Source of the DNA: Candidatus Schmidhempelia bombi str. Bimp
GTDB taxonomy: Bacteria > Pseudomonadota > Gammaproteobacteria > Enterobacterales > Orbaceae
DNA: 39,885 nucleotides
Assembly (NCBI RefSeq): GCF_000471645.3
Contig: NZ_AWGA01000046.1
Coordinates: 1 to 39,885 of the forward strand
Direction of reading: 5' to 3'
The position numbers and the translations under genes are program-made. The notes under the pieces were generated by a model. It was not told the origin of the DNA, did not search any database, and saw only the letters and a program-made list of their open reading frames with translations. Positions 8,242-17,058 of this stretch are shown here, piece by piece. Each line of letters opens with the position of its first letter. Position 1 is the first letter of the stretch.

Positions 8242-10110
8242 TCAGAATTTATCATCGGTTATAACCCGTAGTGGTTGCATCTCACTTTCCCCTTTTATGA
8301 CTAAGGAAGCGTCGGAACGTAAACAGACACCACCATAATGGCCGCCAACGGTAAATGTGCAAATCTGCACATACTGTTGATTAACTTTAGGTAAGCACCA
8401 AAGTTGTTGATAAATATTTTCCTGTTGAGCAAATTTTCCTTGCGTCTTATCAAGAATTTGCTCCTTTTGATTAACAAGTTCAATATTATTACCACAGCGT
8501 CCACCAATGGGTTTAATCGCGTAGCCTTCTCGGATCAAATCGTCATTAAGCTCAAATGAGGCATCTAATAAATAACGATGATGAGGAAATATTTCACATA
8601 ATACGGGTAAAATCGCTTTATTGCTTGGAATAATCGTCCATAACGGTTCGAATACCGTGACTTCTGGTCGTAATAAAACGTCGATTAAGCGTACCGTATC
8701 GTTAGGATGACCTGTACGTATAGGGGGAACCGTGATCTGATCTTCACTCTCCTGTCGAAGTTGTTCTAAAACGGTTTCCCATGCCCACGTTTTCCAAACA
8801 CAATTTATTTGACGGTTGTTGTCATCGACCAGCTGACCACGATCATCCCAATGTATACCATTCAGTCCATGTAAAATCTTAGTGTCAAAACCGGCTTGGG
8901 TTAATGCTTTTTGCATAAATAAGGCATGATAGTCTTCTTCATTATTATAATCTTGCATAATATGCACAAACGGTCTAGCATCACTATGTCGCCAAACATC
9001 ACTTAATGAATTTAAAAGTCCTCGACCAAGATCGGTGCCTAATATATCCCCACCCTGTTTGGCCCATTTTTGTAAAATACTGCCGGTTTCTGTATGACAA
9101 GAGGCGGAATCTGCATTGTATTCATAGACCTTTAATCCTCGCTCATCCATACAAAAATCAAGCCTGCCTGTAATCGTTTGGTAGCGTCTGGTTTGCCATG
9201 ATAATCGTAGCCTTGGCCATAAAATTTCTGGGATATTAAAATAACGTAGTAAATTATCGTCTTTAATTACTTTATCCGTGGCATGTAGATACATTAAATG
9301 AAGTTCATTGGTTGCACGGATCAACTCCTGTTCAGCACATTCACTAATAGCATAATAGCAGTAAGGATCTTTATTAATTGTATGTCCATACATAGCAATA
9401 TAAGCTTTCTCAACGTTATCATTTTCATCTAACCATTTACCATCAAATTGGTGTTGTTTCGGTAAGTGATAGTGTTTGATCTTTAATAATTCAGGGGAAG
9501 GTGTTGGTCTAGGTAAACTATAAGTTGTATCATCGGTTTGAATCATCCAACCTAAGATTTCAGTATCCGTGAAGGTATCTTGTAGGTAATAGCCTTCGTC
9601 AATTAGTTGCATAGGTAATTCACGTGTCCATTGTTGTCCAGCAGGTAAGCGCTTATGTAGTACGTTTTGTTCAGCAATACGTATCCGATCAGCGAATACC
9701 TCGGTAATAATCGCGACGTGACCAGTATATTTAAAAAATCCTTTTGGTCGCCAAATCAATATGGCACCAGGTACCGGTGCTTTTTTACTGCCATTAGCAT
9801 AAGCTTGTAATGGCAAGAGCGCTTCGTTAGCCGTTTGTCTTAATATACGCAGTGAGAAGATTTCATAAGCCATACCAACATCAGGGAAAACTAACCCATA
9901 GTTAAGATATAGAAAGCGTCGGGCAAACTCGACACATTGCCATTTATATCCGATATATTCATGACCAACGTAGCTACGTAGAGAAGCATCATCCCAATAA
10001 AATTCAGGATTAAGATTACAGTCATAGGAGGAGTAGATAGCAACACAACCAGGTGCATAACCCAGTAATGTACCAAAAGGTTCCTGTTCAAGTGGGTTTT
10101 CTTCCATCAT
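8242..10110 (-). CDS. gsp: bifunctional glutathionylspermidine synthetase/amidase
   Basis: Cytoplasmic enzyme that makes N1-glutathionylspermidine from glutathione, spermidine and ATP, and hydrolyses it in a second domain. 622 residues versus 619 in E. coli GspSA. The N-terminal CHAP amidase domain (about 1-200) carries Cys59 (KWQCVEFARR) and His131 (TGHVAIITE), at the same numbers as in E. coli. The C-terminal ATP-grasp synthetase domain (about 210-620) has TGRLDFCMDERGLKVYEYNA, DSASCHTETGSI, GHPNDTVRLIDVLLRPE and the C-terminal TFTVGGHYGG. AGAGG lies 8 nt before the first of two tandem ATGs. It is a single gene between nagE and the iron importer, both on the same strand. Glutathionylspermidine is linked to redox and thiol protection in the E. 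coli literature. Identification is secure. Confidence 0.95.
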   Translation of the reverse strand: MMEENPLEQEPFGTLLGYAPGCVAIYSSYDCNLNPEFYWDDASLRSYVGHEYIGYKWQCVEFARRFLYLNYGLVFPDVGMAYEIFSLRILRQTANEALLPLQAYANGSKKAPVPGAILIWRPKGFFKYTGHVAIITEVFADRIRIAEQNVLHKRLPAGQQWTRELPMQLIDEGYYLQDTFTDTEILGWMIQTDDTTYSLPRPTPSPELLKIKHYHLPKQHQFDGKWLDENDNVEKAYIAMYGHTINKDPYCYYAISECAEQELIRATNELHLMYLHATDKVIKDDNLLRYFNIPEILWPRLRLSWQTRRYQTITGRLDFCMDERGLKVYEYNADSASCHTETGSILQKWAKQGGDILGTDLGRGLLNSLSDVWRHSDARPFVHIMQDYNNEEDYHALFMQKALTQAGFDTKILHGLNGIHWDDRGQLVDDNNRQINCVWKTWAWETVLEQLRQESEDQITVPPIRTGHPNDTVRLIDVLLRPEVTVFEPLWTIIPSNKAILPVLCEIFPHHRYLLDASFELNDDLIREGYAIKPIGGRCGNNIELVNQKEQILDKTQGKFAQQENIYQQLWCLPKVNQQYVQICTFTVGGHYGGVCLRSDASLVIKGESEMQPLRVITDDKF

Positions 10111-10502
10111 AATCTTAACCTCTTTTAGATGAAATTGTCTAAATAAAAGACACTTACATCATAAAGGAATTTGGCTATAACCACTATTGATAAATAGTTA
10201 AGTCATTATAAATTAAGAATAATTAGATGATAACGGAATGAAAATGTTGGTTATGAGGTTACATTCAATAAGAAACAATTGATCGATCATCACGATAAAA
10301 GCAGTTGCGTGATTTAAATTATACCGTTGGTAATCATCAGCTTAAACAACCCTTTATTAATCAACATGTTGCTAACGGCAATATATTAACTGACAATAAA
10401 AACAAAAGAGAAAACGCTATGGATTAGCTGTCGATACCATAAGTTGCTTTTAATTCATCGGAACTGATGAAGATTCTAATTAGCTGATTTAATTTTTTAT
10501 CG
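10111..10502. other. gene-free region upstream of gsp
   Basis: Should hold the gsp promoter at its left end; no strong -35/-10 pair stands out. One 43-codon open frame on the plus strand (10299-10427, no start codon) reads as protein-like but is of a length expected by chance. Nothing else seen before the nagE terminator. Confidence 0.4.
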
Positions 10503-10534
10503 ATAAAAAAACGGATAGCTAGACGCTATCCGTT
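10503..10534 (-). terminator. Rho-independent terminator of nagE
   Basis: On the minus strand AACGGATAGC-GTCTA-GCTATCCGTT forms a perfect 10-bp stem with a 5-base loop, running into a seven-T tract. It starts 18 bases after the nagE stop codon. Confidence 0.88.
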
Positions 10535-10552
10535 ACGATTTAATGGATAAAA

Positions 10553-12031
10553 TTAATTTACGTTAACATGTTGCTTCATAGCATTAGCAATTTTCTCTGC
10601 TTGCGTACCAACAACAATCTGTACACCTTGTTTACTTAGTTTAATCACCGCAATTGCGCCTAACGCTTTTGCTTTGTCCACATCAACTAAATCAGCATCA
10701 TTAACACCTAAACGTAATCGCGTAATACAGGCATCAATATTAGTTAAATTTTCTTTACCACCAACAATATCGATATACTGTTTAGCAATCGCATTTAAAT
10801 CGCTTTCAGATACGGCTGTTGCTGGAGCCTCGCTAGTCGAATTTTCATCATCTTCACGACCTGGGGTTTTTAAATTTAATTTAACAATGAAGAAACGGAA
10901 TACTACATAGTAAAGGACAAAGAACACCAATCCTTGCAAAATCAACATATACCAATTGATAGCCAATGGATTACGTGATGATAAGGCTAAATCGACTAAA
11001 CCAGCACTAAATCCAAAACCAGCAATCCACTGCATAGAAGCGGCAATATACATCGAAATCGCCATTAATACCGCATGTATAAAATAGAGTACTGGCGCAA
11101 CAAACATAAAGGAAAATTCAAGCGGTTCTGTAATCCCTGTGAAGAAAGCAGCAAATGCGGCAGCAATCATAATTGAGGCAGTTTTTTCCTTATTTTGTTT
11201 TTTCGCTGTTTGATATATAGCTAATGCCGCACCAGGTAATCCAAACATCATTACTGGGAAGAAACCAGCCTGATAACGCCCTGTAATACCCACTGTTGCC
11301 ACACCATCGGCAATGGACTTACTACCACCTAGGAAGTAAGGAATGTCGTTAATCCCAGCGACATCAAACCAGAATACAGAGTTAAGTGCATGATGTAGGC
11401 CAACTGGAATTAATAAACGATTGAAGAAACCATAAATGCCCGCGCCTACGGCACCCATATCTTTGATCGATTGACCAAATATAACTAAACCGTTATACAC
11501 AACAGGCCAGACATAGAGTAAAACAAATGACAGGAATAGCATAACCACAGAGATAATGATTGGTACTAAACGTCGTCCACTAAAGAAAGCTAACGCTTTA
11601 TGTAGTTCAACACCACTGAATCTATTGTAAAGTTCTGCGGAAATCACCCCAATTAGAATACCAACAAATTGGTTTTCTATTTTACCAAATGCTGGTGAGA
11701 TATGTTCAATATCGGTATGGGTTAATAAAGCAACGGAAGACGGTGAAAGTAATGTGGTAACGACTAAAAAACCAACTAAACCACCAAGGGCTGCTGATCC
11801 ATCTTTATCTTTAGACATACCATAAGCAACACCAACCGCAAACAACACGGCCATATGATCAATAATCGCACTTCCTGATTTTATCATAAAGGCAGCAATA
11901 ATATTATTCTCTCCCCAACCATTAGGGTCAAGCCAATACCCGATTCCTAATAAAATAGCCGCCGCTGGTAATACCGCGACAGGTACCATCAACGAACGCC
12001 CTATTCGTTGCAAATAAGCCAATATTCCCAC
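10553..12031 (-). CDS. nagE: N-acetylglucosamine PTS permease, EIICB (no IIA domain)
   Basis: Inner-membrane transporter that imports and phosphorylates GlcNAc to GlcNAc-6-phosphate. 492 residues. The EIIC domain (about 1-375) has roughly ten membrane segments, with FINRLLIP-like FFNRLLIPVGLHHALN (about 203-218), the glucose-superfamily motif FLTGITEPLEF-like FFTGITEPLEFSFMFVAP (about 297-314) and a final NLKTPGRED linker. The EIIB domain follows, with the phosphorylated Cys in NIDACITRLRL. E. coli NagE (648) continues into an EIIA domain; here the protein stops after EIIB, so phosphate must come from a separate EIIA such as Crr. The start is a GTG with AGAGGGG 6 nt upstream. It is divergent from nagB across a region with a CRP site, as in E. 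coli. Sugar specificity is inferred mainly from that context. Confidence 0.9.
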   Translation of the reverse strand: MGILAYLQRIGRSLMVPVAVLPAAAILLGIGYWLDPNGWGENNIIAAFMIKSGSAIIDHMAVLFAVGVAYGMSKDKDGSAALGGLVGFLVVTTLLSPSSVALLTHTDIEHISPAFGKIENQFVGILIGVISAELYNRFSGVELHKALAFFSGRRLVPIIISVVMLFLSFVLLYVWPVVYNGLVIFGQSIKDMGAVGAGIYGFFNRLLIPVGLHHALNSVFWFDVAGINDIPYFLGGSKSIADGVATVGITGRYQAGFFPVMMFGLPGAALAIYQTAKKQNKEKTASIMIAAAFAAFFTGITEPLEFSFMFVAPVLYFIHAVLMAISMYIAASMQWIAGFGFSAGLVDLALSSRNPLAINWYMLILQGLVFFVLYYVVFRFFIVKLNLKTPGREDDENSTSEAPATAVSESDLNAIAKQYIDIVGGKENLTNIDACITRLRLGVNDADLVDVDKAKALGAIAVIKLSKQGVQIVVGTQAEKIANAMKQHVNVN

Positions 12032-12145
12032 GAATTTCCCCTCTTAATCTCTTCTTTTGCATAGGCTTAAAGAAGAATATTTGTTTAATCTGATTATAAT
12101 GCATTGAACGATATAATATTTCTCGTTGCAAATTAATTATCTATC

Positions 12146-12167
12146 AATTGTGAAGCTAATCACAATT
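12146..12167. promoter_or_regulatory. CRP (cAMP receptor protein) binding site between nagE and nagB
   Basis: TGTGA-N6-TCACA is present exactly (12149-12164, spacer AGCTAA) and the palindrome extends to AATTGTGA ... TCACAATT. It lies in the divergent nagE-nagB promoter region, 84 bases before nagB and 115 bases before nagE. In E. coli the same intergenic region is activated by CRP. Confidence 0.88.
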
Positions 12168-12169
12168 AC

Positions 12170-12186
12170 AATAGAAAATTTCTATT
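12170..12186. promoter_or_regulatory. inverted repeat, candidate NagC operator
   Basis: AATAGAAA-A-TTTCTATT is a perfect palindrome just beside the CRP site. NagC sites in E. coli are AT-rich imperfect palindromes of similar size, and nagC is in this locus. The match to the NagC consensus itself was not established, so the assignment rests on position and symmetry. Confidence 0.4.
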
Positions 12187-12250
12187 ATAAATGGTATTGT
12201 AAACATAACATATTTTATATTATAAAAAAAGTATTCCACAGGAGCGAAAA

Positions 12251-13057
12251 ATGAGATTAATTCCTTTAAATACGGCACAAGAAGTGGGTGCTTGGGCGGC
12301 AAATTACATTATAAATAAGATCAATGCGTTTGCGCCTACAGCGAATAAACCATTCGTACTTGGATTACCAACTGGCAGTTCTCCGCTCGGTATGTATCAG
12401 CAATTAATTAAACTGCATAAAGCAGGCAAAGTGAGTTTTAAACATGTGGTCACCTTTAATATGGATGAATACGTAGGGTTACCAGAAGAGCATCCGGAGA
12501 GCTATCACTCTTTTATGTTTAATAATTTCTTCAATCATATTGATATTCCAAGAGAAAACATCAATATCTTAAATGGCAATGCACAAGATGTAACCGAGGA
12601 GTGCCGTTTATATGAAGAAAAAATTAAATCTTATGGACAGATTCATCTATTTATAGGTGGGGTTGGTCAAGATGGCCATATTGCCTTTAATGAACCGGGG
12701 TCTTCACTCAGCTCTCGTACGCGCATTAAAACCTTAACGCTTGATACGCGTATTGCTAATTCTCGTTTCTTTGATAACGATATAAATAAAGTACCACAAT
12801 ATTCACTTACTATCGGTGTAGGTACGTTAATGGACGCAGAGGAAGTATTACTATTGGTTAATGGTCATAATAAAGCCTTAGCCTTACAACAAGCGGTAGA
12901 AGGTAGTGTTAATCACCTTTGGACCGTTACGGCATTACAAATGCACCCAAAAGCCTTGATTGTGTGTGATGAAGCCAGCACCGCTGAGCTTAAAGTTAAA
13001 ACATTGAAATATTTCCAACAACTTGAGGCAGAAAACCTGAACGTTGTCATTCTCTAA
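12251..13057 (+). CDS. nagB: glucosamine-6-phosphate deaminase
   Basis: Cytoplasmic enzyme converting GlcN-6-phosphate to fructose-6-phosphate and ammonia, the last step of amino-sugar catabolism before glycolysis. 268 residues versus 266 in E. coli. The active-site motifs are [12 protein letters not shown] (about 38-49, phosphate loop), [10 protein letters not shown] with the catalytic Asp72, and [16 protein letters not shown], holding the Asp/His/Glu triad near 141-148. The E. coli allosteric-site SRTRIKTLT-like segment ([13 protein letters not shown]) is also present, so GlcNAc-6-P activation is likely retained. AGGAG lies upstream of the ATG. It is first in nagB-nagA-nagC and divergent from nagE. 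Confidence 0.96.
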   Translation: MRLIPLNTAQEVGAWAANYIINKINAFAPTANKPFVLGLPTGSSPLGMYQQLIKLHKAGKVSFKHVVTFNMDEYVGLPEEHPESYHSFMFNNFFNHIDIPRENINILNGNAQDVTEECRLYEEKIKSYGQIHLFIGGVGQDGHIAFNEPGSSLSSRTRIKTLTLDTRIANSRFFDNDINKVPQYSLTIGVGTLMDAEEVLLLVNGHNKALALQQAVEGSVNHLWTVTALQMHPKALIVCDEASTAELKVKTLKYFQQLEAENLNVVIL

Positions 13058-13065
13058 ATTTTTAC

Positions 13066-13098
13066 AAACAAATCAATAGGTTATCTATTGATTTGTTT
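13066..13098 (+). promoter_or_regulatory. perfect 14-bp intercistronic hairpin between nagB and nagA
   Basis: AAACAAATCAATAG-GTTAT-CTATTGATTTGTTT starts 8 bases after the nagB stop and ends 37 bases before the nagA start. The stem is perfect but AT-rich, and the tail (CTAGCTAAC) is not a U-run, so it is probably not a full terminator. It could stabilise nagB mRNA or reduce read-through into nagA-nagC. Confidence 0.6.
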
Positions 13099-13135
13099 CT
13101 AGCTAACTTATCCATAATGTTAAAAGGATATGAAT

Positions 13136-14278
13136 ATGTATGCACTAAAAAATTGTCGAATTTATACTGGATTCGAAATTCTTGATCATCATGCCGTCAT
13201 TATTAATGGCGATAAAATTGATCATATCTGTTCTGAAGATCAAATACCGAATACGATGATATCTAACGATTTGCAAGGTGCAATATTAGCTCCAGGATTT
13301 ATTGATATACAATTAAATGGTTGTGGGGGAGTGCAATTTAATGACTCCCTTGATGCATTAAGTATTGAAACACTCGAACATATGCAGAAAACCAATTTAC
13401 AGACGGGTTGCACAAGTTATCTTCCTACATTAATTACATCACCTGATAACTTTATGATTAAAGCCGTTGAAGTAATGCGCGCTTATTTACAGAAACATAA
13501 ACATCAGGCGTTAGGCTTACATTTAGAAGGTCCTTATATTAGTCTTGAGAAAAAGGGCATTCATCCTGCTGAATATATTCGCCAGCCAGATCAAAAGATG
13601 ATCGATTTTTTATGTGATAATGCGGATATGATTAAAATTTTAACATTAGCACCAGAACATGTTGAAGCCAAATATATCCGACAATTAGCAGAAGCAGGAA
13701 TCCATGTTTCGGTTGGGCATTCTAATGCAACCTATGATCAATGTCGTACTGGAATCAATGCAGGGATTGGTTTAGCTACCCATTTATTTAATGCCATGCC
13801 TTATATTTCAGGTCGTGAGCCAGGCGTCGTTGGTGCGATTTATGATGCGCCAGAAATCTATGCCGGTATTATTGCCGATGGTTTACATGTTAATTGGGCA
13901 AATATCCGCAATAGCCATAATATAAAACGTGATAAATTGATCTTAACTACGGATGCTATGTTACTGGCAAATAGTCATATGACATCTGGGGTATTTGCAG
14001 GCAAGACGATTTATAACCGAGATGGAAAATGTGTTGATGAAAATGGCACATTAGGTGGATCTTCATTAACCATGATTCAAGCCGTTGCCAATGCCGTTAA
14101 TCATATTGGTATTGCCCTTGATGAAGTATTGAGAATGGCAACGCTTTATCCTGCGCGTGCGATTGGTGTTGATAAGCAGTTAGGTAGTATTAAAGCTGGA
14201 TATATTGCGAATCTTGTTGTTTTTGATAAGAATTTCGTGATTACTCAAACCATTGTTAATGGTAAGTTAAGTAACTAG
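13136..14278 (+). CDS. nagA: N-acetylglucosamine-6-phosphate deacetylase
   Basis: Removes acetate from GlcNAc-6-phosphate to give GlcN-6-phosphate, the NagB substrate. 380 residues from the ATG at 13136, which has AAAAGGA about 7 nt upstream and begins MYALKNCRI like E. coli NagA; an ATG two codons earlier sits too close to the Shine-Dalgarno. Amidohydrolase landmarks: [18 protein letters not shown] (about 53-70), LHLEGPYIS with the metal-binding Glu (about 126), VGHSNATY (His near 193), [16 protein letters not shown] (His near 214), [13 protein letters not shown] and LTTDAM with the catalytic Asp. The C-terminus closes with [16 protein letters not shown]. It is the second gene of the operon, separated from nagB by 78 bases containing a strong hairpin. 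Removing GlcNAc-6-P also lowers the NagC inducer. Confidence 0.96.
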   Translation: MYALKNCRIYTGFEILDHHAVIINGDKIDHICSEDQIPNTMISNDLQGAILAPGFIDIQLNGCGGVQFNDSLDALSIETLEHMQKTNLQTGCTSYLPTLITSPDNFMIKAVEVMRAYLQKHKHQALGLHLEGPYISLEKKGIHPAEYIRQPDQKMIDFLCDNADMIKILTLAPEHVEAKYIRQLAEAGIHVSVGHSNATYDQCRTGINAGIGLATHLFNAMPYISGREPGVVGAIYDAPEIYAGIIADGLHVNWANIRNSHNIKRDKLILTTDAMLLANSHMTSGVFAGKTIYNRDGKCVDENGTLGGSSLTMIQAVANAVNHIGIALDEVLRMATLYPARAIGVDKQLGSIKAGYIANLVVFDKNFVITQTIVNGKLSN

Positions 14279-14326
14279 ATCGATTGTTATCTTTGTCATC
14301 ATTTATTGATGGGGGCCCGATGAGCC

Positions 14327-15553
14327 ATGGCAGCTAATTATTTTAATTTTGTCGCTAATACTGAACTAATTAAACAGCTAAATTATGCCATGATTTATCG
14401 TTTAATTGTTCAGCAAAATCCTATTTCACGGATTCAGTTAGCTAAAATGAGTCATCTTGCCCCAGCAAGTATTACCAAAATAACTCGTCAACTATTAAAA
14501 AATAAACTAATTAAAGAAATTGATGTGCAACAATCAACCGGTGGTAGACCCGCAGTGTCTCTTGTTGCAAATACAACCCCCTTTCACGCCATTGCTATTC
14601 AACTCAGTCGTACCGATATAACTATTGAGCTTTATGATTTAGGTGGTCATCGGTTGGCGACACAATGTCATGCTTTGACGTCTTTTTTACAAGCAGACGT
14701 TGAATGTCATTTATTATCTATCATTGGGCAATTTTTATCCATTCATCAAGATAAATTAGCCCATTTAATCGCTATAGCAGTAGTGATGCCTGGATTACTT
14801 GATCCAGAAAAAGGGATAGTTAAATACACGCCGCATATTAACGTCAATAACTGGGATATTGCTGCGGTCATTAAACAACAGTTTGCGGTTCCCTGCTATA
14901 TTGGTAATGATGTGCAAAGTATTGCGTTGGCAGAGCATTTTTTTGGCGCGGCTAAAACGGTTGATGATTCAATTTTAATTCGTGTCCAACATGGTATTGG
15001 CTCTGGTGTGATAATAAATCGGCAACTGTTTGTTAATCATAATCAAAGTATGGGGGAGATAGGTCATATCCAAATTGATCCATTAGGTGAGCGTTGCCAT
15101 TGTGGTAATTTTGGTTGTTTAGAACAAACTGTTATGAACAGTACTATTGAGCGGCGAGCTAAACAACTACTAGAACAAGGTTACACCACACATCTGACAT
15201 TAAACAATTGTTGCCTACGTCAAATTTGTTTATTAGCCAATCAACAAGATGAGCTTTGTACTCATCTTATTCAGCAAGTTGGTAAAGATTTAGGACGCGC
15301 AGTCGCTATTTTAGTCAATTTATTTAATCCACAAATGATTGTGATTGCTGGAGAAATAACCACAGCAGCAGAGATACTATTGCCCATGATCGATAGCGCT
15401 TTATCTTCACAAACATTAGCCGCATTTAGACATAATTTAATACTTTGTCGTTCTCTGCTTGACGATCACTCTGCCATTGGGGCTTTTGCGATTATCCAGC
15501 AGGCTATGCTTAATGGGACGTTATTAACGACTTTAATTAAGGAGATAGAATAA
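14327..15553 (+). CDS. nagC: NagC, ROK-family repressor of amino-sugar genes
   Basis: DNA-binding repressor induced by GlcNAc-6-phosphate. 408 residues versus 406 in E. coli. A winged helix-turn-helix fills about residues 30-75 (ISRIQLAKMSHLAPASITKI, then the wing with STGGRPAVS). The ROK domain follows, with VVMPGLLDPEKG, IGNDVQSIALAEHFFGAAK and the Cys-rich zinc motif CHCGNFGCLEQ near 263-273. NLFNPQMIVIAGE completes the family signature. The spacing from nagA is 48 bases, so it is in the same operon; the Shine-Dalgarno is poor (a G-rich GATGGGGG is 14 nt upstream). NagD, which follows nagC in E. coli, is absent here. It probably acts on the nagE-nagB intergenic region. A role as an Mlc paralogue is less likely given the location and sequence match. 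Confidence 0.93.
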   Translation: MAANYFNFVANTELIKQLNYAMIYRLIVQQNPISRIQLAKMSHLAPASITKITRQLLKNKLIKEIDVQQSTGGRPAVSLVANTTPFHAIAIQLSRTDITIELYDLGGHRLATQCHALTSFLQADVECHLLSIIGQFLSIHQDKLAHLIAIAVVMPGLLDPEKGIVKYTPHINVNNWDIAAVIKQQFAVPCYIGNDVQSIALAEHFFGAAKTVDDSILIRVQHGIGSGVIINRQLFVNHNQSMGEIGHIQIDPLGERCHCGNFGCLEQTVMNSTIERRAKQLLEQGYTTHLTLNNCCLRQICLLANQQDELCTHLIQQVGKDLGRAVAILVNLFNPQMIVIAGEITTAAEILLPMIDSALSSQTLAAFRHNLILCRSLLDDHSAIGAFAIIQQAMLNGTLLTTLIKEIE

Positions 15554-15650
15554 ACGTCCTTGTTTCTGCCTACTGTTTCACTTTAAGAAGACAGCAATAT
15601 AGCCGTAACTATATATGGTTTATTCCACTCCTTTCTATTAGTTAATGCAA

Positions 15651-16754
15651 TTAGAGTAAAATCCTTAACATACGACGGAGCGGCTCTGCTGCTCCCCATA
15701 ATAGCTGATCACCGACATTAAAAGCAGATAAATAGGTTGGTCCCATATTTAATTTACGCAGACGCCCAACAGGTGTATTTAAGGTGCCAGTAACGGCTGT
15801 CGGGGTGAGCTCTGTCATTGAACGTTCACGTTGATTCGGTATCACTTTTACCCAATCATTATGACTTGCCAATAGTTGCTCAATGTCACTGATAGGAATA
15901 TCTTTTTTCAACTTGATAGTAAATGCCTGACTATGGCAACGTAAGGCACCAATACGCACACACAATCCATCAATTGGAATAATTTGTTTGGTCGCTAATA
16001 TTTTATTGGTTTCTGCCTGTCCTTTCCACTCTTCTCGACTTTGTCCATTATCTAATTGTTGATCAATCCATGGGATTAAACTACCCGCGAGCGGTACACC
16101 AAAATTATCGGTTGGCAGACTACCATCGCGCATTTTCGCCGTGACTTGACGTTCAATATCTAAAATGGAGGCTGAAGGATTAACTAACTCTGGCGCGACC
16201 TGATTATTAAGCAATCCCATTTGAATCAATAATTCTCGCATATGACGTGCGCCGCCTCCAGAAGCAGCTTGATAGGTTGCCACTGAGATCCAATCAATCA
16301 GATTATGTGCAAATAATCCTCCTAACGACATCAGCATTAAACTCACTGTGCAATTACCGCCAACAAAGGTTTTAACGCCTTTGTCTATAGCTGTTAGAAT
16401 ATTTGCTTTATTGACGGGGTCAAGGACAATAATAGCATCTTGTGCCATACGTAGCGTAGAGGCAGCGTCGATCCAATAACCTTGCCAGCCTATCTGTTTG
16501 AGTTTAGGGTAAATAGCTGACGTATAATCACCACCTTGGCAGCTAACAATAATATCTAAGGCAGAAAGGGCATCAATATCGTAGGCATCGTGTAAGAGAC
16601 TGGTTTTACCGTTATAAATAGACGCAGATTGTCCAACCTGAGACGTTGAAAAAAATACTGGATTAATTACCTCAAAATCACGCTCTTCTACCATGCGCTG
16701 CATGAGTACCGAACCGACCATCCCTCGCCAACCGACAAAACCAACATTTTTCAT
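15651..16754 (-). CDS. asd: aspartate-semialdehyde dehydrogenase
   Basis: NADPH-dependent reduction of L-aspartyl-4-phosphate to aspartate semialdehyde, the branch point to lysine/diaminopimelate, threonine and methionine; essential for peptidoglycan. The chosen ATG (16752-16754) gives 367 residues, exactly the E. coli length, and starts [15 protein letters not shown], the NADP-binding glycine loop. A longer frame upstream adds 36 hydrophobic residues that are not part of the family. Catalytic Cys135 lies in [11 protein letters not shown], with [30 protein letters not shown] and RCHSQAF (catalytic His) following. It is a single gene convergent with nagC. AGAGA is 6 nt before the chosen start. 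Confidence 0.96.
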   Translation of the reverse strand: MKNVGFVGWRGMVGSVLMQRMVEERDFEVINPVFFSTSQVGQSASIYNGKTSLLHDAYDIDALSALDIIVSCQGGDYTSAIYPKLKQIGWQGYWIDAASTLRMAQDAIIVLDPVNKANILTAIDKGVKTFVGGNCTVSLMLMSLGGLFAHNLIDWISVATYQAASGGGARHMRELLIQMGLLNNQVAPELVNPSASILDIERQVTAKMRDGSLPTDNFGVPLAGSLIPWIDQQLDNGQSREEWKGQAETNKILATKQIIPIDGLCVRIGALRCHSQAFTIKLKKDIPISDIEQLLASHNDWVKVIPNQRERSMTELTPTAVTGTLNTPVGRLRKLNMGPTYLSAFNVGDQLLWGAAEPLRRMLRILL

Positions 16755-16995
16755 AGTCATTCTCTTTTTTATAGATATGGATAACATAAGATATTTATGA
16801 ATATTACCGTTAAAATAGGGTTTATTCATACTAGTTAATAGTATTAAAACAAAAAACAACAATAACTCAAGGGCAATAATAAATATTTAGATAATATAGT
16901 CTGCCATAAATCTGATTTATAGGCGTCACTATTGTAACAACTAAAAAGGCTTGCAGATGGAGCGTTATACCAATAATAATGTGATAGTTAAAATA

Positions 16996-17029
16996 AAAAA
17001 GTCGAATCAACTTTTTGATTCGACTTTTT
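16996..17029 (-). terminator. strong bidirectional terminator-type hairpin after ftsH
   Basis: AAAAAGTCGAATCAA and TTGATTCGACTTTTT make a perfect 15-bp stem around CTTT, 29 bases beyond the ftsH stop. The flanking A- and T-runs give a U-tail on either strand, so it can end ftsH transcription and also block transcription coming from the other side. Confidence 0.88.
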
Positions 17030-17058
17030 ACTTATTTTTTTACTTTTATTGCTAATGA

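Noticed and set aside
10299-10427. 43-codon protein-like frame on the plus strand between gsp and nagE.
   Set aside because: No start codon or ribosome-binding site, length is within chance, and no family recognised.
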